Part shown: piece after piece, positions 1-5,652 of the stretch | Layout: each line of letters opens with the position of its first letter | Numbering within the stretch: the first letter of the stretch is position 1 | DNA from: JBOGUF01 sp050696075 | GTDB taxonomy: Bacteria; Chloroflexota; Chloroflexia; Thermomicrobiales; UBA6265 | Length of the DNA: 14,568 bases | Direction: 5' to 3' | Assembly: GCA_050696075.1 (NCBI GenBank) | Contig: JBOGUF010000035.1 | Coordinates: 1 to 14,568, forward strand | Translations under genes and position numbers: made by a program | The notes under the pieces: generated by a model | Databases searched by the model: none | What the model was told of the DNA's origin: nothing | Seen by the model: only the letters and a program-made list of their open reading frames with translations

Positions 1-1017
1 TGACAAGGAAGTGCAGTGGCTCGGCATAACATGGCTGACGGCTGACGGCTGACGGCTGACGGCTGACGGCTCGCGATAGGCCGCGCGCAGCATCAGCGCG
101 GAGACCGCCAAGATCGCCCAGAACCCCGAGACCGGCATCAAGATCGCGCCAAAGGCGCCGATGACGAAGACGGACCAGCCGAGGAAGGCCGGGAGTTGCT
201 CGTTGCGGCGCTCGATGGCGATGGTGAGTCGTCCGATCAGGAGGAAGGTCCAGCCGGCCGTCATGTACCAGAACCAGGCCTCCCGGTTGTCGTGGGGTTC
301 AACGGCGTTGACCACCCCGGCTCCGGCAATGTCGGAGAGGACGCCGACCTCGGTGAGGCCCAGCACGATGTGGGCAATGCCGATGGCCGTGAGCAAGCTC
401 CCATTGGATCGAACAAAGCGAATGAGATAGTGCCTCGTTTCCTCATTCGAGTGAACCGCGCCGCGCTCCGCCCGGCGTTTGGCGGCGCGGAGCAAGATCC
501 GCCGGATGATCGCGCTGCCGGGCCGGATCACCCGCCAATACCGCCCGAACTGCCGCCGCGCGGTGGCGTCGGTCGCCAGCACCCGCGTCTCGGTGATGAG
601 TTCCGCGCCGTCGCCGGCGGGGATCGCCAGGAAGTGCATCGCGGCCTTGGCATAGCCGGGTGCGGCGAAGGCGACGAAGTCGTCCGCGTCGCGCACGTTG
701 GCCGTGGCCCCGCCGCGTACCTTCCACAACTCGCTGATGAGGCCGATGACCACCTCGCGGTCGGGATCTTCGCCCAGCGAGACGAACCCGCTGGCGAGCA
801 TCTGCTCGTGGAGCGATCGCCGCCTCGCGTGCGGCAAGCCGCGGCCTCCGAAGAGGCGTTCTGGCAGCGACCGGATGTCGAAGAGCAACCCAACGAGCGG
901 TATCTCCGCCAGCGTCACCTGCTTGGCGGCCTCCAGGGCTTGGTGTGGCGGCGCGGCAACCATCACCCGATGGCGCTCGCTGAACTGGTACGTGGGTAGG
1001 ATGTCGTCGAGGATCAT
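1..1017 (-). CDS. SRPBCC-like / DUF6463-like fusion membrane protein (partial, C-terminus off window)
   Basis: This leftward reading frame starts at ATG 1017-1015 and stays open to base 1, so its stop codon lies outside the window (339 codons visible). Residues about 1-190 resemble the uncharacterised SRPBCC-type (START-like, ligand-binding) proteins. Typical features are the ETRVLATDATARRQF strand and the conserved RYWRVIRPGSAIIRR segment. Residues about 205-315 form a separate hydrophobic domain with four likely membrane helices. Its pattern (GIAHIVLG, EAWFWYMTAGWTFLLIGR, GAFGAILMPVSGFWAIL) matches DUF6463 as I know it. A probable RBS (GGGAGG) precedes the start. The gene is divergent from a TetR regulator with operators in the shared promoter, so it is probably the regulator's target. 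The last about 30 visible residues are low complexity, because a heptanucleotide array at 34-68 is read in frame. No catalytic role can be assigned. Confidence 0.8.
   Translation of the reverse strand, partial: MILDDILPTYQFSERHRVMVAAPPHQALEAAKQVTLAEIPLVGLLFDIRSLPERLFGGRGLPHARRRSLHEQMLASGFVSLGEDPDREVVIGLISELWKVRGGATANVRDADDFVAFAAPGYAKAAMHFLAIPAGDGAELITETRVLATDATARRQFGRYWRVIRPGSAIIRRILLRAAKRRAERGAVHSNEETRHYLIRFVRSNGSLLTAIGIAHIVLGLTEVGVLSDIAGAGVVNAVEPHDNREAWFWYMTAGWTFLLIGRLTIAIERRNEQLPAFLGWSVFVIGAFGAILMPVSGFWAILAVSALMLRAAYREPSAVSRQPSAVSHVMPSHCTSLS
34..68. repeat. Heptanucleotide tandem array, five GCTGACG units
   Basis: Five exact, back-to-back copies of GCTGACG occupy 34-68, followed by the degenerate unit GCTCGCG. 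On the minus strand the unit reads CGTCAGC. Because 7 is not a multiple of 3, three units encode one seven-residue cycle (SAVSRQP) in every frame without a stop. The array therefore sits inside the open 3' end of the leftward gene rather than ending it. Confidence 0.9.
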
Positions 1018-1054
1018 CGTCTGGCCTCCCGTTGTCCGGCAGAATCGCCGGTTA

Positions 1055-1080
1055 CATACGCTGCCGTATGGTGCCATACG
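1055..1080. promoter_or_regulatory. TetR-type operator cluster, leftward-gene side
   Basis: CATACG (1055-1060), CGTATG (1065-1070) and CATACG (1075-1080) are spaced by exactly 4 bases each. They form a palindrome CATACG-CTGC-CGTATG and an overlapping one CGTATG-GTGC-CATACG. The same half-site recurs at 1097-1110. Position between a divergent tetR and its neighbour is the classic place for TetR binding. The cluster overlaps the candidate -10 of the leftward gene. Confidence 0.65.
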
Positions 1081-1097
1081 CCCCGCCGACTTGTCAA
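1068..1097 (-). promoter_or_regulatory. Candidate promoter of the SRPBCC/DUF6463 gene
   Basis: On the minus strand a perfect TTGACA (-35) occupies 1097-1092. With an 18-base spacer a weak -10 CACCAT lies at 1073-1068. The -10 is inside the operator cluster and the transcript would start about 45 bases before the ATG. The -35 is convincing and the -10 is poor. Confidence 0.4.
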
Positions 1098-1120
1098 TAC
1101 GGTAGCGTATGGGAGAAAAT
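1091..1120 (+). promoter_or_regulatory. Candidate promoter of tetR
   Basis: TTGTCA (1091-1096) and GAAAAT (1115-1120) with an 18-base spacer make a fair sigma-70-like promoter. Its -35 overlaps the opposite-strand TTGACA by five bases. The predicted start point falls at about 1127, which is the preferred ATG, so the tetR message could be leaderless. Confidence 0.4.
1097..1110. promoter_or_regulatory. TetR-type operator overlapping the tetR promoter
   Basis: ATACG (1097-1101), GTAG, CGTAT (1106-1110) repeats the ATACG-N4-CGTAT design of the cluster at 1055-1080 with a different spacer. It lies between the candidate -35 and -10 of the tetR gene, which fits autorepression. Confidence 0.6.
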
Positions 1121-1126
1121 GCGTCG

Positions 1127-1756
1127 ATGACGAACGACGCTTCGATCAGTCGCAAGCGGGCGCTGCGCGCCGATGATTGGATTCGCGCCGCCCGGCGGGC
1201 GATGGCCGAGGGCGGGGTTGTCGCCGTTGCCGTCGAACCGCTGGCGAAGCGACTGGGCGTAACGAAGGGCAGTTTCTACTGGCATTTCCCGAATCGAGAT
1301 GCCCTCCTCCGCGCCACCCTTGAACGCTGGGAGCAAGAGGAGACCGAGGCGGTGATCGTCGCCATGGATCGGATTGCCGACCCCCGGCAGTGGTTCAACC
1401 GGTTGCTGGACCTGTCCGTCCGCGGTCACGCCTCCGGCGCGGATGCCGACGTGGCCACGCTGCGCGACGAGGCGGCCTTCGAGCTGGCGGTCTCCGACGC
1501 CGCCGATGACCCGGTCGTGCAGCCGGTGCTGCGGCGCGTGACTGAGCGCCGCATCGATTACCTGGCCGACTGCTTTCGCACGTTCGGCTTTGCCCCGGAC
1601 CAGGCGCGGTCCCGCGCGCTGCTTGCCTATGCCGCCTTCCTCGGCTTCCAGCGCCTCTTGCGCGACGCTCCAAGCCGACTGCCTCTGGGGACGGACCTCG
1701 ACGCCTATCACGCGCGAGTCGTCGCCTTGCTCATTGCCCCGGACGAGTACCATTGA
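1127..1756 (+). CDS. TetR/AcrR family transcriptional regulator
   Basis: This 209-residue protein has the normal length and order for a TetR regulator. The N-terminal helix-turn-helix region is clear (AVEPLAKRLGVTKGSFYWHF, then NRDALL), followed by an all-helical, poorly conserved ligand domain. TetR proteins bind short palindromes as dimers and release them on ligand binding. An in-frame ATG also exists at 1109, but that start lies within the operator palindrome and has no RBS. The ATG at 1127 has GGGAG 11 bases upstream and fits the promoter geometry, so I chose it. The gene is divergent from the SRPBCC/DUF6463 gene, which is its likely target along with itself. The ligand cannot be inferred from the sequence. 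Confidence 0.9.
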   Translation: MTNDASISRKRALRADDWIRAARRAMAEGGVVAVAVEPLAKRLGVTKGSFYWHFPNRDALLRATLERWEQEETEAVIVAMDRIADPRQWFNRLLDLSVRGHASGADADVATLRDEAAFELAVSDAADDPVVQPVLRRVTERRIDYLADCFRTFGFAPDQARSRALLAYAAFLGFQRLLRDAPSRLPLGTDLDAYHARVVALLIAPDEYH

Positions 1757-1757
1757 T

Positions 1758-1839
1758 GTTCGGCATTCGACGGAAAGACTGACGTCGAACGTCGAACCCG
1801 TCACGCCAAACGCCGAACCATGAACGTCGAACGTCGAGA
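1758..1839. repeat. Degenerate heptad array of GTCGAAC type with inverted heptads
   Basis: From 1784 to 1839 the sequence reads as eight contiguous 7-base units: GTCGAAC, GTCGAAC, CCGTCAC, GCCAAAC, GCCGAAC, CATGAAC, GTCGAAC, GTCGAGA. The units keep phase although several have diverged. Just upstream, 1758-1771 holds GTTCGGC and ATTCGAC, the reverse complements of GCCGAAC and GTCGAAT. The block fills most of the gap between the tetR stop and the protease start. Confidence 0.75.
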
Positions 1840-1855
1840 AAGGCTGGTGCGCTAG

Positions 1856-2920
1856 GTGAACACGAATCGACTGCTGGCCCCGGTTGCAGGGCTGGCGCTG
1901 CTGACCGGACTCGCCGTGGGCGGAATCGTCGACCGCTCGGTCATCGCCCAGGACGATGACGAGGCGCGAGGCGAGATGACCGCCGTCGAGGTGGTCGAGA
2001 CCGTGGCCCCGGCGGTGGTGACCGTGATCAATCGGCAGGTCTTCCGTGGGGCCGACGGCGCCGGCATCATCCAGCCCATCGGCAGCGGCACCGGCTTCGT
2101 CATCGACGACGAAGGGCACATCGTCACCAACGCCCACGTCGTGGCCGGGGGGGACGACTTCGAGGTGATCTTCGCCAACGGCGACGAGTTCGAGGCCGAA
2201 CCGATCGGGGCCGACCCCATTAGCGACCTCGCCGTAATCAAGGTGGAGGGTGAGATGCCGGTGACCGTCGCGCTCGGCGATTCCGACGAGCTGAAACCGG
2301 GTCAGCCGGTGCTGGCGATCGGCTCGCCGCTCGGCTCCTACACCAACACCGTCACCCAAGGGATTGTCAGCGCCCTCGGCCGCGACCTCAGCCTGCAACC
2401 GTCGCAGTACACCAATCTGGTGCAGCACGACGCGGCGATCAACCCCGGCAATTCCGGCGGGCCGCTCTTCAACCTGGCGGGCGAGGTGGTCGGCGTCAAC
2501 ACCCTCGGCATCGACGAGCTGGAGGACGGCCGCACCGCCCAGGGGCTCTTCTTCGCTATCCCGTCGAACACGGTGGGCGAGATCGCCGAGCAACTGATTG
2601 ATGACGGCGAGGTGATCTACCCCTTCTTCGGGGTTGGCTACGTGTCGGTTACCGATCTCGTCGCTGCCCAGGCGGACCTTGCCGTCGACTATGGAGTCCT
2701 TGTGGAGCGCGTCGAGCCGGGCGCCCCGGCGGATGACGCCGGCATCGAGGCGGGCGACGTCATCCTGGCGATCAACGGCGAGGAGATCGACCGGCAGCAG
2801 TCCTTCACCGAAGTCCTCTTCGCCTACGAACCCGGCGATACGGTCGAGGCCACCATCCAGCGCGGCGACGAGCAATTCACCGTCGACGTCACCCTCGGCG
2901 AGCGCCCACCGGATCTGTAG
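1856..2920 (+). CDS. htrA: HtrA/DegP-like trypsin-type serine protease with PDZ domain (S1C)
   Basis: The 354-residue protein begins with a short basic start and a hydrophobic stretch (about 6-24), a signal peptide or membrane anchor, so the enzyme should act outside the membrane. The trypsin-like domain (about 42-250) has the full triad: His94 in TNAHVV, Asp124 in PISDLAVIKV and Ser200 in NPGNSGGPLF. One PDZ domain follows (about 255-348: FFGVGYV, APADDAGIEAGDVILAINGE). HtrA proteases degrade or refold damaged exported proteins, and the PDZ domain recognises exposed C-termini. Length and layout match the single-PDZ group. The start is GTG 1856, with GAGAAAGG 12 bases upstream. Repeat blocks flank the gene on both sides, so it appears to be transcribed alone. 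The symbol is given by family similarity only. Confidence 0.93.
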   Translation: MNTNRLLAPVAGLALLTGLAVGGIVDRSVIAQDDDEARGEMTAVEVVETVAPAVVTVINRQVFRGADGAGIIQPIGSGTGFVIDDEGHIVTNAHVVAGGDDFEVIFANGDEFEAEPIGADPISDLAVIKVEGEMPVTVALGDSDELKPGQPVLAIGSPLGSYTNTVTQGIVSALGRDLSLQPSQYTNLVQHDAAINPGNSGGPLFNLAGEVVGVNTLGIDELEDGRTAQGLFFAIPSNTVGEIAEQLIDDGEVIYPFFGVGYVSVTDLVAAQADLAVDYGVLVERVEPGAPADDAGIEAGDVILAINGEEIDRQQSFTEVLFAYEPGDTVEATIQRGDEQFTVDVTLGERPPDL

Positions 2921-2976
2921 GCGTGAGGCGTGAGGCGTGAGGCGTGAGGCGTGAGGCGTGAGGCGTTAGGGATTAG
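2921..2976. repeat. Left heptanucleotide array (GCGTGAG)
   Basis: Six exact GCGTGAG units (2921-2962) are followed in phase by GCGTTAG (2963-2969) and GGATTAG (2970-2976). The first unit abuts the TAG stop of the protease gene. Confidence 0.9.
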
Positions 2977-2990
2977 GCCGCGTTGGCACC

Positions 2991-3135
2991 CCGTCATGCT
3001 GAGGCCGCGAAGCATCCCCGCGCGCAGCGCATCGGCCCCCAACCCCCAATCCTGGGGGAGCACGACGGGGCGGCTTCGCCGGGGGATGCCCTTCGGTTCC
3101 TCAGGGCGTGCTTCGGCGTCGCCTCAGCATGACGG
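2991..3135. repeat. Inverted pair of GTCATGCTGAGGC repeats
   Basis: CCGTCATGCTGAGGC at 2991-3005 and its perfect reverse complement at 3121-3135 enclose 115 bases. Similarity continues inward with gaps: the left side reads CGCGAAGCATC and the right side, reversed, reads GACGCCGAAGCAC. Each arm is thus one copy of a roughly 25-base intergenic repeat (GTCATGCTGAGGC...GAAGCA). I recall motifs of this style recurring in many bacterial genomes. Confidence 0.8.
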
Positions 3136-3182
3136 AGCTCCTCAAACGCCGCCTAGGCGTGAGGGGCTACGTCGTCGTTCCC

Positions 3183-3210
3183 CTAACGCCTAACGCCTAA
3201 CGCCTCACGC
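3183..3210. repeat. Right heptanucleotide array, inverted relative to the left one
   Basis: CTAACGC three times (3183-3203) then CTCACGC (3204-3210). These are the reverse complements of GCGTTAG and GCGTGAG, the two unit types of the left array at 2921-2969, so the two arrays face each other. Confidence 0.9.
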
Positions 3211-3396
3211 CTCTACTATCGTGCCTTGCGAACTATCCCTTCGGTCCGATATGTACGGACACACCGGTTGTAAGGTAAAGGCGGGACGTTGCGCGCCCGG
3301 CTGGCGCCACTGTTCCCAGCGCCCGCCTGGGACACCGGAGTGGGGGATGTCGTACGTCGCGGGACCGGCCGGCATCCCAGGCGCGAGGAGGGTGTG
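3211..3396 (+). other. Leader region upstream of the small membrane protein
   Basis: I see no gene in these 186 bases. A weak promoter-like pair is present (TTGCGA at 3226-3231, TATGTA at 3250-3255, 18-base spacer). A hairpin TCCCAG-CGCCCGC-CTGGGA occurs at 3314-3332. A frame upstream of the next gene is open from 3289 but has no RBS or recognisable content there. Confidence 0.35.
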
Positions 3397-3603
3397 ATGC
3401 CTGAGCAGTTCAATGCCTTGCTCATTGCGCTGCTCTTCACGATCCTGATCGGGAGTTGGCTGCTGGTCAACGCGCTGGTCGATCTGGCCGCGCGCCGGGT
3501 CCGGCGGTGGTTGGCCGCGCACTGGGCCTGGTTCAGCGCCCGCTGGCCGGATACCGAGGCGCAGCCCCGCCCCTCCCAAAGCGACCCGCACCCCTTTTCC
3601 TGA
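3397..3603 (+). CDS. Small single-pass membrane protein, function unknown
   Basis: I do not recognise a family. The 68-residue product has one strong membrane helix (about 6-30, LLIALLFTILIGSWLLVNAL). A basic, Trp-rich amphipathic stretch follows (RRVRRWLAAHWAWFSARW, 33-50), then a hydrophilic Pro-rich tail. The start ATG 3397 is chosen because GAGGAGGG (3385-3392) sits 4 bases upstream. A GTG directly before it is an alternative, and the frame is open back to 3289 without a good start. The charge pattern suggests the C-terminal part is cytoplasmic. It is flanked by the repeat element upstream and by the convergent histidine kinase downstream, so no operon partner points to a job. Confidence 0.6.
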   Translation: MPEQFNALLIALLFTILIGSWLLVNALVDLAARRVRRWLAAHWAWFSARWPDTEAQPRPSQSDPHPFS

Positions 3604-3627
3604 TCATTCGGACGTCAAGGCAATCGC

Positions 3628-3659
3628 AACGGCGGTAGGCGTGCGGGCCTATCGCCGTT
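3628..3659. terminator. Hairpin between convergent genes, possible bidirectional terminator
   Basis: AACGGCGGTAGG (3628-3639) pairs with CCTATCGCCGTT (3648-3659) around an 8-base loop. All 12 positions pair in the plus-strand RNA if one G-U is allowed. It lies after the small membrane gene and covers the stop codon and last codons of the histidine kinase. No T-run follows on either strand, so termination is inferred from stem strength and position only. Confidence 0.4.
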
Positions 3660-5307
3660 CCTCGCCGTCCTCATTCCCCAGCGGTAGGCAAACCGTGAAC
3701 GTGCTGCCGACACCTTCGCGGCTCTCCACGCCGACCGTGCCCCCGTGCTGTTCGACGATGTGACGGACGCCCGCCAGGCCCATGCCATTGCCGACGACGC
3801 CGGCGACGTTCGCCCCCCGCCGGAACGGCTCGAAGATGTGCGGCAGATCCCCCGCGGGAATGCCGGCGCCCTGGTCTTCGACCGAGACGCACGCCCGCGG
3901 CCCGGCATCACCCTCGGTCCGCGTCACCCGGACGCCGATCTCGCCACCGTCGCTGTACTTGATGGCGTTGGTGAGGATGTTGGCCAGAACCCGCTCGAGC
4001 CGGGTCGCATCCCAGTAACCGGTCAGTTCCCGCGCTGCCGCTTCGACCCGAATCGTGTGGTGCTCGGCCGTCTGCCGGTACTCGTCCGCGACCTGCGCGG
4101 CGAGCCGGACCAGATCCGTCGGTTCCCGCTCGAGTTCGATCGGTTGCCCACCCCGCGGCCGCGCGATGTCCTGCAACTCGTCGACCTGACTTGCCAACCG
4201 CCGCCCGATCGCCTCGACGCGCGCCAACCCGGTTCGCAACCGGTCCGCGTCCACCGCGTCGATCCGCGCGGCGTAGCGGGTGAGCAGTTGCGCCTGCACC
4301 GTGAGCGCGCTGATCGGGTTCTTGAGGTCGTGCGCGATGCTGGCGAGGTGCATCTGATGGGTCCGTTCCAGGTTCTTCCGCTCCGAGATGTCGCGCATCA
4401 TCCCAAGGTTGACGGGGCGGGTCGGCAACTCGACCCGGCGCGACCAGACCTCGATCGGCACGTGCGAGCCATCCTTGCGCCGCGGCACGTTCTCCCCGCG
4501 CAACGAGCCGTCCGCCTGAATGCGGCGATAGAGGTCAAAGGCGATCTCGGGAGCGACCGAGAGGTCGCCCACCTTGGCCGCCAGCAGCTCTTCGCGGGTG
4601 TAGCCGAGCATGTCACACAGCGCCGCGTTGACCTCGATGTAGTTGCCCTGATCGTCGGAGACGATCACCGCGTCCGCCAATCCTTCGAAGAGGTTGCGGT
4701 AGCGCGCTTCCGCCGCCTGGGACGCGCGGTAGAGCCGGGCGTTGTCAACGGCGACGGCGGCCCGGTGGGCGAGCTCCATCGCCAAAACCTGATCGGTTTT
4801 CGTGTAATGCCGGCCGGACTCGGCCGTGGCGAAGGTGATTGTCCCGACCGTGGCGCCGCGGGCCGACATCGGCGCGATCATCGCCGAGCGGAAACCGACC
4901 CGGCGCAGGATCTCCAGATGCTCCGAATTGCGCGCCGCCGCGACTAGCAGATCGTCGGTGATCTCCGCGTACAGCTCTGGGCGGCCAGTACGCAGGACGT
5001 TCGCAACGCCCCGCGGCGCGTTCGGGTCGAAGGGGTAGTGCTCCTGAAGCTCACGCGCCCAGGCGACCTTGGCCGGGTCGACGTGGGCGACCGCGAGCTG
5101 GTCGACCGCGCCGTCGTCGCGGATCAGATGCACCGCGCACCAGTCGGCCAGGCGTGGCACGGCCAGATGCGCGACGGTGCCAAGCGTCGTCTCGACGTCG
5201 AGCGACGACGACAGCGCGGCGCCCGCCTCCGCCAATAAGATGAGCCGATCCTCGATGGTCGCGCGCCCCTGCTCAACGGGCACCGTAGTGGCAGTGAGCT
5301 CACCCAT
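3649..5307 (-). CDS. Soluble GAF-PAS sensor histidine kinase
   Basis: This 552-residue kinase has no membrane segment and should be cytoplasmic. Domains in order are GAF (about 25-190), PAS (about 200-310, RYRNLFEGLADAVIVSDD and GYTREELL), HisKA dimerisation/phosphoacceptor (about 316-385) and HATPase (about 430-545). The phosphorylated residue is His326 in SIAHDLKNPISAL. ATP-binding boxes are complete: N447 in ILTNAIKYSDGG, D478 in VEDQGAGIP, the F box IFEPFRRG and the second G box GNGMGLAGVRHI. It should autophosphorylate and pass phosphate to a response regulator, but none lies nearby, so it is an orphan here. The ATG at 5307 has GGGAG 7 bases upstream. The signal is unknown. GAF and PAS domains can bind small ligands, haem or flavin, and nothing here decides which. 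Confidence 0.93.
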   Translation of the reverse strand: MGELTATTVPVEQGRATIEDRLILLAEAGAALSSSLDVETTLGTVAHLAVPRLADWCAVHLIRDDGAVDQLAVAHVDPAKVAWARELQEHYPFDPNAPRGVANVLRTGRPELYAEITDDLLVAAARNSEHLEILRRVGFRSAMIAPMSARGATVGTITFATAESGRHYTKTDQVLAMELAHRAAVAVDNARLYRASQAAEARYRNLFEGLADAVIVSDDQGNYIEVNAALCDMLGYTREELLAAKVGDLSVAPEIAFDLYRRIQADGSLRGENVPRRKDGSHVPIEVWSRRVELPTRPVNLGMMRDISERKNLERTHQMHLASIAHDLKNPISALTVQAQLLTRYAARIDAVDADRLRTGLARVEAIGRRLASQVDELQDIARPRGGQPIELEREPTDLVRLAAQVADEYRQTAEHHTIRVEAAARELTGYWDATRLERVLANILTNAIKYSDGGEIGVRVTRTEGDAGPRACVSVEDQGAGIPAGDLPHIFEPFRRGANVAGVVGNGMGLAGVRHIVEQHGGTVGVESREGVGSTFTVCLPLGNEDGEERR

Positions 5308-5652
5308 GGCGGGGCTCCCAGGTGAACGCGGCCCTGTGCTTGCGCATCAAACAGATGGGGGGACAGGGACAACGGTACCAGCCAGTCATGCCCCTGCCCA
5401 AACTCTACCGGAAATGCCAGGAAAGCGGTATGGCGCGTTGGTTCTAGGAAGGTCTTTCATCTACCGCGTTTGGCGTATGCACCCCGGCCCGTCACCTCCC
5501 GTCATGCCGACCGCGGAGTCCAAGCGAGGAATCTCACCTCGCAAGGCCCGCGGGCGGGATGCCTCTCCGCGGTCGGCATGACAGGAAGAGCGGTCAGCAT
5601 GATGGGAGGGTCGCTCGCGGTGCAAAGTAGCGGCAACGTGCCCGCTTGCCAA
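5308..5652. other. Intergenic region without a gene (345 bp)
   Basis: This gap separates two leftward genes, the GH1 enzyme and the histidine kinase. Its main content is the palindromic repeat at 5501-5582 plus a degenerate half copy (CAGCATGA, 5596-5603). Short frames cross it but have neither RBS nor recognisable sequence. I found no convincing promoter for the kinase, although one should be here. Confidence 0.5.
5501..5582. repeat. Palindromic intergenic repeat with 18-bp arms
   Basis: GTCATGCCGACCGCGGAG (5501-5518) is perfectly complementary to CTCCGCGGTCGGCATGAC (5565-5582) with 46 bases between. Inside are a smaller hairpin GCGAGG-AATCTCA-CCTCGC (5524-5542) and the palindrome GCCCGCGGGC (about 5546-5555). 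Both outer ends carry GTCATGC, as in the element at 2991-3135. The left half ends in GCGAGGAATCTC, a form known to me from common intergenic repeats. Confidence 0.85.

Larger units (their letters stand above)
2921..3210. repeat. Composite nested inverted-repeat element (MITE-like)
   Basis: This 290-bp stretch between the protease and the small membrane protein holds no credible gene. Its left edge starts directly after the protease stop codon with GCGTGAG heptads, and its right edge has the same heptads in inverted orientation. Inside lie 15-bp perfect inverted arms (2991-3005 and 3121-3135). A small hairpin CCCCCA-ATCC-TGGGGG is at 3043-3058. A single GCGTGAG also occurs at 3157-3163. No transposase is present, so any movement would be in trans. 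Calling it a mobile element is inference. Confidence 0.65.

Noticed and set aside
196..999. A 267-codon plus-strand open frame at the left end
   Set aside because: It is antisense to the SRPBCC/DUF6463 gene, whose two domains are recognisable and continuous.
1094..2875. A 593-codon open frame on the minus strand opposite tetR and the protease
   Set aside because: It is antisense to two well-supported genes, has low-complexity His/Asp/Gly-rich content with no recognisable domain, and is explained by the codon bias of GC-rich genes.
2951..3193. An 80-codon plus-strand frame within the repeat element
   Set aside because: It is made almost wholly of repeat sequence and has no RBS or conserved content.
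2921..3210. Possible CRISPR array
   Set aside because: Units are 7 bases, contiguous and without unique spacers, and no cas gene is present. They are simple tandem repeats.
3745..4947. A 400-codon plus-strand open frame opposite the histidine kinase
   Set aside because: It is the shadow of a kinase whose full set of motifs is on the minus strand, and it has no RBS or domain.
5385..5392. A further GTCATGCC as part of a palindromic repeat
   Set aside because: Only 8 bases match and no inverted partner is found within about 100 bases, so chance is sufficient.
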